This document shows positions 34,351 through 44,491 of a DNA stretch of 64,000 nt, piece after piece. Made by a program: the position numbers and the translations under genes. The DNA comes from Aureliella helgolandensis. GTDB lineage: Bacteria; Planctomycetota; Planctomycetia; Pirellulales; Pirellulaceae. The stretch covers positions 6,502,501 through 6,566,500 of the forward strand of contig NZ_CP036298.1 of NCBI RefSeq assembly GCF_007752135.1, in the 5' to 3' direction. Position 1 is the stretch's first letter. Each line of letters starts with the position of its first letter. The notes under the pieces are model-generated. The model had not been told where the DNA came from. It did not search any database and saw nothing but the letters and a program-made list of their open reading frames with translations.

Positions 34351-34955
34351 ACTGGCAACTCTCCGGTCGGCCCTACGATCCGCAAAGTTTTCGCAGCTTA
34401 ACGCTACCAGGCCGCACAAGCACATGCAGACCATTCCGAGCATGTGGATTTTCTGTTTAGACCGGCAAAATTGGAAAAAACCTTACCAGAGTCACATCTC
34501 CCTGCCGAATACTATCCCCGGAAGAACTTGTTAAATGACCGGGAACAAGCCGCGGTCCAAGCCCTAGGGCGTGGAGCACGGACACTCTCGGAAAGTTTTC
34601 AAGTCCAACTGCAAACAAGGGGGGCCTTGTCGCACGCGGACTGGAGATTCTTGCCGTACTTAGAGCCACAGCGGTGCAATCCCATTGCATCGCTGAACTC
34701 TGAGACCGGTACGTGAATCTTCGCCGTGACGTCATCCCCTCTCTGGGCGCAGACAGTTTTTGACTTACTTTTACCAAGTTGAGAAATGTGTGAGTCGCAT
34801 TGGTTGTCGCCTTGCGATTTGCTCGAACAGCTTGGGGTAGCACCACTATCTCCCGCACCCTTCTGCCGCCACGCAACGGTCTATAAACCGCTTCCGTGGC
34901 ACAGGCAGGAAGCCAGATTGTGGACACTCGACAGTGATTCGTAGGAGGGTTTCCA
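34351..34955. other. Intergenic region
   Basis: About 600 bp with no convincing gene, RNA or repeat. It must contain the end of the HtrA operon transcript and the promoter of the BON gene, but neither could be placed. Confidence 0.5.
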
Positions 34956-35966
34956 ATGCGACGATTTCTGTTTGGCGTGGTAATCGCTTCGGTGACCGCC
35001 GCAATGCCTGCTTGGGCGTTCGGTGGCGACCGTGAGATTGCCAAATCCATTATGACCGAGCTGCAACAGCACAAAACTGCTGGTGCACTCAAGGGTTTCG
35101 ATATCGACCTCAAGGTCGAAGACGGTATCGTTTACCTATCCGGCGAAGTGGCTTCACCATCGCAATTGGCGCTGGTCACCACGACCGCTGCTCAATCGGT
35201 GGGCGAAGATAACCTCGTCACCGACCTGCGGGTCAAACGCGACGCCGCTCCAGCCAGTTCACGAGTGGCTCGCCCAGTCGTTGAACACCCCGTGCGTACT
35301 GTGTCCACCAACTCGGTCAGCACTAAACCATCCCAGCAAGACTTGGCAGTCACCGATTCGGTCATCGCCAAATTGCAACAGTCCAAGGCCGCCGGCATGC
35401 TGCGTGGCTTTGAACTCGATGTTAGCACCGTTAGCGGTGACGTTTGGCTGCGTGGCTCCGTTGCCAACGAAGACCAAAAGGCTCATGTACTCGATATCGC
35501 TCGGCGTACACGCGGCGTAGCCCGTGTCGTGGATGATATCACCGTCGCCGAATCGGGAGCAATTCGCACCGCTTCCACCGGCAGCGTTCCTGCTCCAATC
35601 CCTGGCTCCAACATGCCGGTTGCAGGCGGCTCGGGCGGACCTCAACCGTTTGCTCAATCTGGATTTGCTAGCTCAACTGCCGGTGGCGGTCATGTCATGG
35701 CGACTCCTGTTGCAATGAATGGTGCTGGAGCTTCCTATGGAGCCGGTGCACCCCGCTACGACCAGCCAAACATGCCAAACTACGCTTGGCCTAGCTACGC
35801 AGCTAGCCCAAACTACGCGGCTGTTACCTATCCTAAGCAGTACAGTCCTTCCGCTTGGCCGTACATCGGACCATTCTACCCTTACCCACAAGTTCCCTTG
35901 GGATGGCGTAAAGTTGCCTTGGAATGGGACGATGGACTGTGGTACCTAGATTTCACCAGCAAGTAA
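34956..35966 (+). CDS. Secreted protein with two BON domains
   Basis: 336 residues; a strong GTAGGAGG site precedes ATG 34956. Signal peptide MRRFLFGVVIASVTAAMPAWA. Two BON domains (~25-90 and ~125-195) share 'SIMTELQQHKTAGALKGFDI' and 'SVIAKLQQSKAAGMLRGFEL', indicating internal duplication. A Gly/Ala/Pro/Tyr-rich segment follows. The C-terminal block 'VPLGWRKVALEWDDGLWYLD' is conserved-looking. Probably an envelope-binding periplasmic protein. A terminator follows 92 bp after the stop, so it appears monocistronic. Confidence 0.75.
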   Translation: MRRFLFGVVIASVTAAMPAWAFGGDREIAKSIMTELQQHKTAGALKGFDIDLKVEDGIVYLSGEVASPSQLALVTTTAAQSVGEDNLVTDLRVKRDAAPASSRVARPVVEHPVRTVSTNSVSTKPSQQDLAVTDSVIAKLQQSKAAGMLRGFELDVSTVSGDVWLRGSVANEDQKAHVLDIARRTRGVARVVDDITVAESGAIRTASTGSVPAPIPGSNMPVAGGSGGPQPFAQSGFASSTAGGGHVMATPVAMNGAGASYGAGAPRYDQPNMPNYAWPSYAASPNYAAVTYPKQYSPSAWPYIGPFYPYPQVPLGWRKVALEWDDGLWYLDFTSK

Positions 35967-36057
35967 CTCTCGCGAGAAGTTGGATGCTGAGTTGAGGTTT
36001 GAGAAGAATTGAATTGAGAAAGTGTGGCATGACCCTCCACGCTTGACATCACGGAAG

Positions 36058-36095
36058 AGGCTCAAGTCGCAGCAATGCAACTTGGGCCTTTTTTC
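36058..36095 (+). terminator. Rho-independent terminator after the BON gene
   Basis: Stem AGGCTCAAGT / ACTTGGGCCT (one G-U pair) with a 12-nt loop and six T. Confidence 0.85.
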
Positions 36096-36099
36096 GTTG

Positions 36100-36914
36100 A
36101 AGCGTGAGAGCCCCCTGAATTCGGTCAACGTTTACCAAGGCGTGTCGTTCCGAGCCGCGGGCTGGGCTCGGGCCTCGAACCACCACCGCAGCCCACACTC
36201 CAGCTTTCCGATACCACACAGTCTCGAAACAGGTTGTAGAAAATCACTGGAAAGCTCAGACCGTCGAATTCGGGCAAGATCCTAGGAATTCAGCCTGCCC
36301 GTGGCAGTTTGGCAGACGTGAAAGCTACTCCACGACCTGTCACTCGCCGCCCCAGGGATTTTCAAGGGCCTGATTCCCAAGGGCCAGCAAGGGAGGGGGA
36401 GCAGGACGTATGGTGCCATAGCAAGGAGGGGGGACAGAGCCTTGGGGGAGCCATGGGGACAGACTAGGGGAGCCTTGGTGCCATGGGGACAGAGCCCAGA
36501 GGAGAGTAGGGGACAGAGCCCGGTGGCGTCTGAGCGGACCGCACCGCGGCTCAGCAGTGACCTGCCGACCGGTCCCGTTCGATCCCGCACGAGGTAGGGG
36601 CAACGGCGGCTGAGGCCAGCCCCGCGAGCCTGGCTGGGCCATTTGCACCGCCCCACGCATTTCTTATTGATTTTTCAATGCTAGCAATGACGTTCATTCC
36701 GAGTTTTCCGCTGGCAAAATACTAAAAACCCGCAAGTTCTGCGCACCTTAACAACGATAACTCCTATACATCGGAGACAAGCAGCCCCATTTCTTTCGTG
36801 GCTTCCTGAATTAGCATTTGGGAAGCGACGGCAGTCTGGATGGATGGATAGCCGGGTGGGCAACTGGGCTGACTAACGTTTCCTGCACACTGAATCGATA
36901 CGAGGGATCGTTCG
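36100..36914. repeat. Gene-free region with degenerate GGGGACAGAGCC repeats
   Basis: From about 36420 to 36530 the motif GGGGACAGAGCC or a variant occurs four times on the plus strand, with intervening 'GGTGCCATGGGGACAGA' segments. Such motifs accompany REP-type elements in some planctomycete genomes. No transposase is present and the reading frames through it look like chance frames. The rest of the 800 bp shows nothing I recognise. Confidence 0.5.
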
Positions 36915-37490
36915 ATGTTACTAACATTCGAAAAGAAGATTTTGGGCCTGCTCGTTTCGGCGAGTCTCGTCGCGTCAACAGGATGCATCGGCATCACGCA
37001 GGGGGTCAACCTGGGGCCATTGGCTATCCCGGTTCCCATCAGTCCATACTTCCAGGACCAAGAGGAACTGGAGTTCCACAACCATGAGCGTTACGAACGG
37101 GTCCCCATTATTGGCCCAATCACCGCCGGTGGTCCAGCCATCGCGTTAGATCCGCCGAGTGACGACGAGGTTATGCAAGCCTTGGAGCGAGCTCGTCCGG
37201 TTCGAGGTGGTCTGCCGCTATTGCATGAAAAGCAACGCAACAACGTCAAGATTGTCAAAGAGAAAATCTCTGACTACGTTGACCCGCCAAGGTTCATTCC
37301 ATTGATTGGAATGGCCAGCCTACACCACGCACACTACAAGTGCACGGTATACTTTGAAGAGCGTACGATCAACGGCTGGCCCGTTCCATACACGCTGGAA
37401 GACAAAGAATCGGCAGAGGTCTTGTACATCGACCATAACCACTTCCACATGTGCGGCAATCCTGACACAGGTGCGAGCTCCATCTACTAG
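36915..37490 (+). CDS. Lipoprotein of unknown function
   Basis: 191 residues; GAGGGA precedes the ATG. Signal peptide with lipobox ending 'VASTGC' (Cys ~24), so lipid-anchored. The rest is an alpha/beta domain with a His-rich segment ('MASLHHAHYKCTVYFEE', 'YIDHNHFHMCGNP') whose His and Cys residues could bind a metal. A good terminator lies 144 bp after the stop. No family recognised. Confidence 0.65.
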   Translation: MLLTFEKKILGLLVSASLVASTGCIGITQGVNLGPLAIPVPISPYFQDQEELEFHNHERYERVPIIGPITAGGPAIALDPPSDDEVMQALERARPVRGGLPLLHEKQRNNVKIVKEKISDYVDPPRFIPLIGMASLHHAHYKCTVYFEERTINGWPVPYTLEDKESAEVLYIDHNHFHMCGNPDTGASSIY

Positions 37491-37633
37491 TCTCACAACC
37501 GGCGACTTGTATTCAGCTTGACGACTCCCTCCACCTCGGCAAAACGTTCGAGGCGCGGAGTCGAGATGGCAGATGATACCGGAGTAACTTTCACTCCAAA
37601 ATCCTGATTGCCACACCCGGCATGTCAGCTTGC

Positions 37634-37666
37634 AAAGCCGCAGTGGAAACGCTGCGGCTTTCTTTT
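37634..37666 (+). terminator. Rho-independent terminator
   Basis: Stem AAAGCCGCAG / CTGCGGCTTT with an 8-nt loop followed by CTTTTG; it closes the lipoprotein transcript. Confidence 0.85.
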
Positions 37667-37811
37667 GTTGCCTGCCCGGGGCCTTCCCCTAGGATTCCTC
37701 ACCACGCATGCTGGTGGCATTGCGTAGCGTTGCAGATCTCCCCATCGCAATACGCTATCCGCGCGATAGCGAGTTTCGATGCACCGTGAAAACTTGGAGC
37801 GGAGTGGTCCC

Positions 37812-38612
37812 ATGCCGGTTGCCGTCATTACTGGAAGTTCGTCGGGCATCGGCCGGGAAACGGCGCTCGAGTTTGCTAGGAACGGATACTCGGTCCTACT
37901 GCATGCCCATCGAAACGTGGCCGGGCTCCAAGAGACGGCGAATCGGATTCGAGCGCTGCCCTCTCCACGCGACGCAGATACTCTTGAAGCTAGGCTGCGC
38001 TGCATAACTTCTGACATCGCTTGCCCAGCGGCTTGCCGAAGTCTGGTCCAAGCCGCTTTTGCTTGGCAGGGGAGCGTCGATGTTTGGGTGAACAACGCCG
38101 GTGCCGATGTCCTGACCGGCTCCTCATCGAGCCAGCCCTTCGAAGAACGCTTGCAGTTGCTACTTAATGTCGACGTCTGCGGTACGATTCGCCTCTGTCG
38201 CCTCGTGTGTCAAGAACTCGCCGATCGCTCCATCACGGGCGGATCCATCACCAATATCGGCTGGGACCAAGCGAGTCTGGGGATGGAAGGGGAACCAGGG
38301 CAGCTCTTTTGTACGACTAAATCTGCGATCGAATCCTTCAGCCGCGCCTTGGCCATGTCTGTCGCCCCACGGGTTCGAGTGAACTGCGTCTGCCCGGGCT
38401 GGATCCAGACTAGCTGGGGTGTCGAGCAAGCGTCCGACTACTGGGCTCAACGCGCCACCAACGAATCGTTGCTCCAGCGTTGGGGAACTCCGCAGGATGT
38501 AGCCTGCTGCATCCGCTGGCTGGCCTCCTCCGACGCAGCCTTCATCAACGGGCAGTCGATTGCGGTCAACGGAGGACGCCGATTTTCCGCCCCTCCCACC
38601 AGGGAATCTTAG
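37812..38612 (+). CDS. Divergent short-chain dehydrogenase/reductase (SDR) fold protein
   Basis: 266 residues from ATG 37812, preceded by GGAG; a GTG/ATG 33 bp upstream is possible. NAD(P)-binding TGSSSGIG (7-14), NNAG (94-97) and the 'NCVCPGWIQTSWG' and 'INGQSIAVNGG' motifs are typical of classical SDRs. The catalytic positions are unusual: the Ser position reads 'NIGW' and the YxxxK motif reads F166-C-T-T-K170, so both Ser and Tyr appear replaced while Lys is kept. It may bind cofactor without standard oxidoreductase chemistry. Confidence 0.78.
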   Translation: MPVAVITGSSSGIGRETALEFARNGYSVLLHAHRNVAGLQETANRIRALPSPRDADTLEARLRCITSDIACPAACRSLVQAAFAWQGSVDVWVNNAGADVLTGSSSSQPFEERLQLLLNVDVCGTIRLCRLVCQELADRSITGGSITNIGWDQASLGMEGEPGQLFCTTKSAIESFSRALAMSVAPRVRVNCVCPGWIQTSWGVEQASDYWAQRATNESLLQRWGTPQDVACCIRWLASSDAAFINGQSIAVNGGRRFSAPPTRES

Positions 38613-38614
38613 AG

Positions 38615-40060
38615 CTACTTACGGAACTCTGCGGCGTTGATACCATGCTTCTTGAGCAACTTGTGCAACCCCTGCCGTGACATACCTGCCTGAACGGCCG
38701 CCTGGGATACATTCCCCTGCTGCTCCTCAAGCAACATCCGCAAATAGCGCATTTCCGCCCCTTCCATGACAGCATGCAGAGTGGCTTGCTCTGGCTCGAC
38801 TTGCCCTAGCTCGCCCCGCCCGGAATCGCCAGCAATCGCGTGCTCGATGGAGACACTTTTCTGGAACGAGTGGGGCAAGTCGGCAACGTCGATTTGCTCA
38901 CCTCGCGTCAACACCAATCCCCGTTCGACCACATTCCTCAGTTCCCGAATGTTGCCGGGCCAGGAATACCTTTCAAAACTTTCCAGCACTGCCTCGGTGA
39001 ATCCTGTAATCTTAGACCCCGCTGGACGCAGCAGTTTCAGAAAGTGATCGGCCAGCAAGCGGACATCTCCCTGCCGCTCACGCAACGGGGGGAGTTCAAT
39101 ATGGACCACGGCCAAACGGTAGAACAGATCGCGTCGGAATCGCCGGGCATTGACTTCCATTTCCAAATCTCGATTCGTCGCACACACAAATCGGGTATCG
39201 ATTTGAATGGGAACCTGCATCCCTACGGGTGTGTACGTCTGCTCCTGGATGACCCGCAGCAGTTTGGCCTGCAATTCGGTCGGGAGCTCACCGATTTCAT
39301 CAAAGAACACCGTTCCTTGGTCGCTCATCCCAAGCAGGCCGTTTTGGTCGTTGACGGCTCCTGTAAATGAGCCTTTGCGGTGCCCGAACAGCACCGATTC
39401 AAAGAGGGTCTCGGGGATGGCAGTGCAGTCGATAATCTGCAACCGGTGACTTGCTCGCCGGCTTGCTGCATGGAGGCTACGGGCCAAGACTTCCTTTCCA
39501 GTGCCACTCTCCCCGGTTATCAAGACGCTGGCGTTGGTGCGTGCCACGCGCGACACGACATCAAAGATCTCCAACATGCAGGGGCTTTCCCCAATCACAT
39601 CGTGAAATACGTTAGGCCCCGAAGCGTCCTCTTGGTCATCTGGGTGCATTTCAGCTTGATCCGCTAAATCAGAGCGTCCGTGAGCCGAGGTGGCTAGCAC
39701 CCGACGAATACTCGCCAGCAGATCTCCGTACTTGACGGGTTTCAGCAGATAGTCGGCGATCCCCAACCTCAGACTCTCAATAGCCGTCGGCAACGAGGGG
39801 ACGCCCGTAATTACGATTAACGGAACCCGTGGCCACGACTCGCGCCCCTGCTTGAGCAGCTCAAGCTGAAAGTTGCCGGGCATGTTGAGATCAGACAGGA
39901 TTAAGTCAAAGGGCTGTGCGTTGAGCTCCGACAAGGCCAACTCGCCATTTGCCACGCACACACACTCGAACCCCTCTTTGCGCAACAGCGCTCCGGTCGT
40001 CCGCAAATACAACGGTTCGTCATCCGCCACCAAAATTCGAATTGCCCGCTCACTACCCAT
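38615..40060 (-). CDS. Sigma-54-dependent response regulator (NtrC-type)
   Basis: 481 residues from ATG 40060, which overlaps the kinase stop by 8 bp; longer starts would overlap it further. Receiver domain with acceptor Asp57 ('LILSDLNMP') and Lys106. AAA+ domain with Walker A 'GESGTGKEV' (~182) and a GSFTGA loop (~229) that contacts sigma-54, where most family members have GAFTGA. C-terminal Fis-type HTH ('[20 protein letters not shown]'). It activates sigma-54 promoters after phosphorylation by the kinase encoded just upstream. Target genes are not visible here. Confidence 0.92.
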   Translation of the reverse strand: MGSERAIRILVADDEPLYLRTTGALLRKEGFECVCVANGELALSELNAQPFDLILSDLNMPGNFQLELLKQGRESWPRVPLIVITGVPSLPTAIESLRLGIADYLLKPVKYGDLLASIRRVLATSAHGRSDLADQAEMHPDDQEDASGPNVFHDVIGESPCMLEIFDVVSRVARTNASVLITGESGTGKEVLARSLHAASRRASHRLQIIDCTAIPETLFESVLFGHRKGSFTGAVNDQNGLLGMSDQGTVFFDEIGELPTELQAKLLRVIQEQTYTPVGMQVPIQIDTRFVCATNRDLEMEVNARRFRRDLFYRLAVVHIELPPLRERQGDVRLLADHFLKLLRPAGSKITGFTEAVLESFERYSWPGNIRELRNVVERGLVLTRGEQIDVADLPHSFQKSVSIEHAIAGDSGRGELGQVEPEQATLHAVMEGAEMRYLRMLLEEQQGNVSQAAVQAGMSRQGLHKLLKKHGINAAEFRK

Positions 40061-41246
40061 CGGATGCCCCCCAATTCGAGTCAATGCGCAATGGGAATGT
40101 CGCCAAGAAGCGCGAGCCTGATCCCAACTTCGTATCGACCTCAATGCTGCCGCCCATGGCTTCGATCAGACTTCGCGAGACGGACAGACCAAGCCCCATT
40201 CCCGATCGAGGATCATTCCCCTTGGTACTAAAAAAGGGATCAAAGATATGAGGAAGCACATTGTGTCCGATGCCGCTTCCGCGATCGGTAACTTGCACAC
40301 ACACCGATTTCGAATCGTAAGCCACCGTCACCGACACTTTTTCACCCGACGGTGAGGCGTGGATTGCATTGCCCATGAGGTTGTAGAGTATCTGCTTCAC
40401 TTCGCCTTCAGGTAGCAAAACGAGCTGGGGGTCGTTCTCCAGCTCCACGTCCAGATGAACTTGATGCTGTCGGGCATTGCTCTGCAACAAATAGCTGACT
40501 TCAGAAATGATGCGTTGAAACGAAAACTCATTGGGCGGTTGAGGATTGCGTCGATACAGCTGATACATTTGGTGCACAATGGAACTCATGCGTTCAATTT
40601 CGCGGTCGATTAATTCCAACAATTCATATTGATCATCCTGTGATGAAAAATCGACTTTGATGAGCTCAAATGCGTTGCGAATGCCCGCCAACGGATTGTT
40701 GATTTCGTGGGCAACCCCAGCTGCCAACTGACCTAAAGCCGCCAGTTTTTCCATCTGACGACGCTGTTTTTCCAGTTGCCCAATCCGCGCCGTACGCTCT
40801 TGAACCAGCTGTTCCAAATGCTCGGCGTGCAACCGCAGCTGCTCGCGCATGTGGATGCGTTCAGTAATGTCTCGAACGCTGGTGCGAAATCCTAAGTGAA
40901 CTCCCTGCTGGCTATGCATCGGCTGCCAGGAAACAGCCATCCAGTGCGTCTGACCATTTCGATGCACCAACCGATATTCTAAATGGTTGTGCGAGGTTCC
41001 CGCTCTGGCTTGGTTGAGCATCTCAGCAATGCGTGGTCGATCACTCAGCGCCGTCATCGGCAATGGATAATCTTCCATCATCAAACACTCTTCCTGGCTG
41101 TATCCTGTAATGCGTTCCACGGCCGGATTGACCCATACCAGCTTTCCATCCGGGGCGTGCCAACTCTCCCAATCATAGGTGCAGTTGGCGACCGCACGAA
41201 AGGCTGCGTCGCTAAGCGCATCAGTCCTTACATCCATTTCGCTCAT
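40053..41246 (-). CDS. PAS-domain sensor histidine kinase
   Basis: 397 residues without membrane segments, so cytoplasmic. PAS domain (~15-130, '[20 protein letters not shown]'), coiled-coil linker, then a HisKA domain with phospho-acceptor His180 in '[14 protein letters not shown]', and a HATPase domain with the N box near '[14 protein letters not shown]' and G boxes 'DRGSGIG' and 'GMGLGLSVS'. The gene overlaps nhaA upstream by 4 bp and the regulator downstream by 8 bp, so the three are one transcriptional unit. Confidence 0.92.
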   Translation of the reverse strand: MSEMDVRTDALSDAAFRAVANCTYDWESWHAPDGKLVWVNPAVERITGYSQEECLMMEDYPLPMTALSDRPRIAEMLNQARAGTSHNHLEYRLVHRNGQTHWMAVSWQPMHSQQGVHLGFRTSVRDITERIHMREQLRLHAEHLEQLVQERTARIGQLEKQRRQMEKLAALGQLAAGVAHEINNPLAGIRNAFELIKVDFSSQDDQYELLELIDREIERMSSIVHQMYQLYRRNPQPPNEFSFQRIISEVSYLLQSNARQHQVHLDVELENDPQLVLLPEGEVKQILYNLMGNAIHASPSGEKVSVTVAYDSKSVCVQVTDRGSGIGHNVLPHIFDPFFSTKGNDPRSGMGLGLSVSRSLIEAMGGSIEVDTKLGSGSRFLATFPLRIDSNWGASDG

Positions 41247-42571
41247 AGCCTCTCAACAGGTTTGGGAAGGGTCCGCCACAACAGGCCCATGCCGAGTGTA
41301 ACGGCAATTGCCGAACCAGCCAGCACACCCACCTTAGCGGTATCAAGCCCTTGCTCACCAAAGGCTAGGCCTGCGATGAACAGCGACATGGTAAACCCGA
41401 TACCGGCCAAAAATCCGGCTGCCGATAGCATCTTCCAATTCAAATCCCCCGGCAACCGCGCTACGCCAATCTGGATGGCCAGCCAACTGAATAATACGAT
41501 GCCCAGCGGCTTACCGAGCACGAGTCCCACCACGATTGCAATCGCAATGGGATGGTTCAGGTCGGTCAGTTGCAACGGAACCCCCGCGTTTGCCAGCGCA
41601 AAGAGTGGCATGATGACAAAGCTGGTCCAAGGATGCAGCGTCGTTTCCAAATACTCCAGTGGAGAGATTGTCTCGCGCGTGACATTTTGCATACTCCGCA
41701 CGGTGTCGGCACGATGCCTCCGCGACTCCCATCCGTCTCCTTCAAAGATCTTACCCACGCGTCGCAGTAGCTTGCGAAACGCCCCGGCCGAAAGATACGC
41801 GCGGGCTGGCGTCATCAGGCCTAGCATCACGCCCGCCAGCGTGGCATGAACTCCCGATTCGTGCACGGCAAACCAGACCCAAGCCGCGACAGCGCAGTAG
41901 ACCGGAATTCGACGAACACCAACACGCATCAGCAAGTGCACAATCACGATCCCAACACTTGCCACCACCAACCAACTCAGATCTAGATCACTGGTGTAGC
42001 CAATCGCAATGACCACAATCGCACCAATATCGTCAACAATTGCCAAGGACAACAGCAAGATTCGCAGATTGTGTGGAACGCGAGGTCCCAGAATTGCCAA
42101 ACATCCAACCACAAACGCAATGTCGGTGGCCATCGGTACCCCCCAGCCCCGCATCGACGGTTGGCCAACATGCATAGCCATGTAGATACCTGCTGGGACA
42201 ACCATGCCACCTACTGCTGCCGCAATGGGAAGAGCAGCCTGCCGAAGATCTCGCAACTCCCCCAAGACCACTTCGCGACGAACCTCCAGTCCAATGACGA
42301 AGAAAAAGATCGCCATCAATCCATCATTGATCCAGTGCTTCAGTGAGTGGCGAAATTCAAAATCTGCAAACGAAAATCCAATCTCCGTGTTCCATAGCCC
42401 CAAATACCACTCCGAGAGTGGAGAGTTCGCAGCCACAACCGCCACCAACGTGCAGAACATCAACACAACGCCACTGGAAGCTTCAATATTCAAGAATCTC
42501 CGCAACGGTCCGACCAATCGATCAATCGGCTGCTGGGGCAATCTAGGTGCTTTCTTCGGCTTCTTCGGCAA
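41243..42571 (-). CDS. nhaA: Na+/H+ antiporter NhaA
   Basis: 442 residues, slightly longer than the E. coli protein owing to an N-terminal basic extension and a cytoplasmic loop (~280-305). Inner-membrane exchanger of Na+ (or Li+) for protons, used for salt and pH balance; about 12 membrane segments. Key residues are visible: Asp150 in 'MATDIAF' and the Asp180-Asp181 pair in 'LAIVDDIGAI', matching the ion-binding aspartates of the family. First gene of an overlapping nhaA-kinase-regulator unit. A marine salt-stress role is plausible. Confidence 0.94.
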   Translation of the reverse strand: MPKKPKKAPRLPQQPIDRLVGPLRRFLNIEASSGVVLMFCTLVAVVAANSPLSEWYLGLWNTEIGFSFADFEFRHSLKHWINDGLMAIFFFVIGLEVRREVVLGELRDLRQAALPIAAAVGGMVVPAGIYMAMHVGQPSMRGWGVPMATDIAFVVGCLAILGPRVPHNLRILLLSLAIVDDIGAIVVIAIGYTSDLDLSWLVVASVGIVIVHLLMRVGVRRIPVYCAVAAWVWFAVHESGVHATLAGVMLGLMTPARAYLSAGAFRKLLRRVGKIFEGDGWESRRHRADTVRSMQNVTRETISPLEYLETTLHPWTSFVIMPLFALANAGVPLQLTDLNHPIAIAIVVGLVLGKPLGIVLFSWLAIQIGVARLPGDLNWKMLSAAGFLAGIGFTMSLFIAGLAFGEQGLDTAKVGVLAGSAIAVTLGMGLLWRTLPKPVERL

Positions 42572-42860
42572 ACCAACCTCCGTTTAGATTTAAGTGCGCA
42601 GCACGTTCTACCTGCCGCTATGTTCCAACTCTATCCCGACACACCCTGCAGCGACTACGAACAGCGACAGTGTCACTTACCGAACACACTACACCTGCCG
42701 TCCAGCGCCCCAATGCATCCACGAGGACCATGCGTTTTTGGGGGACAAGTCTCTCATCCTCGACCGCTGAGCAACTCCGAGGGAATGCCGCCGATCGAAT
42801 ACGTGGGACGTCAAGTATAGGCGACAACGTGCGCATGACACCGCAGGTAAGCAGGCATCT

Positions 42861-43277
42861 TTAAAGGTGGAGCACGCCAGTCCGCTCGGGTTGAAAGACT
42901 AACTCTTCAATTCTCAGTTGACTCGTTCCACTCGGCACATGCCAATTGACTAAATCCCCTTCGCGATAGCCTAGAATCGCCGTCCCAATTGGTGCCAGAA
43001 CAGAGAGTTTTCCCTCGGCAATATTAGCCTCTTCAGGGTAGACCAATGTATACGTCTCCAACTCGTCCGTCTCCAAGTCTCGGAGCACTACAGTAGAGTT
43101 CATGGTAATGACGTCCTGCGGTACTTTGTCGCTTGAGACCACCTCCGCCCTTGTCAATTCATCGCACAAATCGCGGATATACTTCTTGGTGTCGATCGCT
43201 TGTGCAACATTCCCACGCAGCAGTCGTTCTAAGCGACGGCAGTCATTCTCTGTCACGATGATTTTTTGCTGTGCCAT
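42861..43277 (-). CDS. rnk: Rnk-like GreA/GreB-fold regulator
   Basis: 138 residues, the usual Rnk length. A short N-terminal coiled coil ('TENDCRRLERLLRGNVAQAI') is followed by the GreA/GreB C-terminal FKBP-like domain: 'VITMNSTVVLRDLETDELE', 'YTLVYPEEANIAEGKLSVLA', 'PIGTAILGYREGDLVNWHVP'. Such proteins bind the RNA polymerase secondary channel; in E. coli Rnk competes with Gre factors. No neighbour is obviously linked. Divergent from the DUF3365 gene at 43388. Confidence 0.85.
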   Translation of the reverse strand: MAQQKIIVTENDCRRLERLLRGNVAQAIDTKKYIRDLCDELTRAEVVSSDKVPQDVITMNSTVVLRDLETDELETYTLVYPEEANIAEGKLSVLAPIGTAILGYREGDLVNWHVPSGTSQLRIEELVFQPERTGVLHL

Positions 43278-43387
43278 TTATTTATCTCGGTTACCATTGA
43301 CTCAACGAACTTCAACGAGGCTCGATAGCGATCACTTCAACAGTGAATGCTAGATAACAAGCAACTCGCGTGCCGGACTACTTTGCC

Positions 43388-44017
43388 ATGAAAAATCACT
43401 TGCCCAACCTTTCCATTTGGCTGCTGAGCTTCGCGACGCTCACCGCGCTGATGCAATTCCGGTATCTACGGGAGTCTCCCTCTACGTTTACGTTGCCAAC
43501 CCAGGTTGCAGTTCAATCAGAATTGGAGGTTGAAGTCACGAAACAGCGACAGAGCAATACCCCCGCCACGCTCACCGCGGCGCGGTGGCGAGCCCGAGCA
43601 CTTCACGAAGCCTTTCATGGAGCGTTACAAGTCATGCATCGCGACTTCTTTGATGACGAGACGAGCCATACCATTCCGTCACAATCGCTGGAAGATGTTT
43701 TCGAAGAGCTGGCAAATTCATACGATGTTCGTCTGCGTTGGTTGGCGGTCAATGCCGATGCACTGAACGCCGACCACAAACCTCAAAATGAGTTTGAACA
43801 AGCGGCGGTACGCGCCCTGGCGAAGGGGCTGCCCGAGTACGAAGCTCTCACCGCAACCCATTTCCAATTCGCCGGAGCGGTGCGGCTCTCCTCCACCTGC
43901 CTTAAATGTCATGTCCCTCGCCGCACAAGCACCGAAGATCGCATCGCTGGCCTGGTCATCACCATGCCCATTCCAGAGGACTTGAGTCCTCCTCACTCTA
44001 GCAAGACCCGAGATTGA
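43388..44017 (+). CDS. DUF3365 (Tll0287-like) single-haem protein
   Basis: 209 residues from ATG 43388; a GTG at 43370 is also possible. An N-terminal membrane anchor or signal (~5-22) precedes a PAS-like DUF3365 domain. The haem motif CLKCH lies near residue 176, in 'LSSTCLKCHVPR', giving one c-type haem in the periplasm. DUF3365 proteins are redox sensors or haem carriers of unknown partner. The DinB-like gene follows after 9 bp and may be co-transcribed. Confidence 0.75.
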   Translation: MKNHLPNLSIWLLSFATLTALMQFRYLRESPSTFTLPTQVAVQSELEVEVTKQRQSNTPATLTAARWRARALHEAFHGALQVMHRDFFDDETSHTIPSQSLEDVFEELANSYDVRLRWLAVNADALNADHKPQNEFEQAAVRALAKGLPEYEALTATHFQFAGAVRLSSTCLKCHVPRRTSTEDRIAGLVITMPIPEDLSPPHSSKTRD

Positions 44018-44026
44018 TTTCCTACT

Positions 44027-44491
44027 ATGTCCCATTCAAAACTGCTCGAAGACTATGCTGCTGGACCGCAGCTGTTGAAACGTGCCGTGTCGAATATGAC
44101 ACCAGAACAAATCGACGCGTCCCCCATTCCCGACCAATGGTCCACGCGTCAAGTCATCTGTCACATCGCTGATTTTGAACCCGTTTACGTGGATCGCATC
44201 ACACGTGTTCTAGTCGAGAACCGCCCCACCTTCTTTGGAGGTGATCCCGACCAGTTTGCGGCCAAGCTACACTATCAGCAGCGCGACCTCGAGCACGAAT
44301 TGCAGTTCATCGAAGTGACTCGACGACACTTGCTCGGTATCCTACGCCAGGCGAATCAGGCAGACTTCCAGAGAGTGGGCTTGCATAGCGAAGCTGGCCC
44401 CATGACGGTGGAACAATTACTCAGTAATATCTCTGGTCACATTCAGCACCATGTAAAATTTATCGACCAAAAACGACAAGCTCTCCAGTAG
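44027..44491 (+). CDS. DinB-like four-helix metal-binding protein
   Basis: 154 residues. Pattern of the DinB/YfiT superfamily: helix 2 His in 'STRQVICHIADFEPVYVDRI' and paired His in 'ISGHIQHHVKFIDQK', which usually form a three-His metal site. Cytoplasmic; members act as metal-dependent hydrolases or thiol transferases, and no specific substrate can be inferred. It starts 9 bp after the DUF3365 gene. Confidence 0.75.
   Translation: MSHSKLLEDYAAGPQLLKRAVSNMTPEQIDASPIPDQWSTRQVICHIADFEPVYVDRITRVLVENRPTFFGGDPDQFAAKLHYQQRDLEHELQFIEVTRRHLLGILRQANQADFQRVGLHSEAGPMTVEQLLSNISGHIQHHVKFIDQKRQALQ

Noticed and set aside
34457-35113. 218-residue minus-strand frame
   Set aside because: Runs antisense into the strongly supported BON gene; no domain or ribosome-binding site.
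40983-41849. 288-residue plus-strand frame opposite the kinase and nhaA
   Set aside because: Fully antisense to two well-supported genes; its peptide has no recognisable domain.
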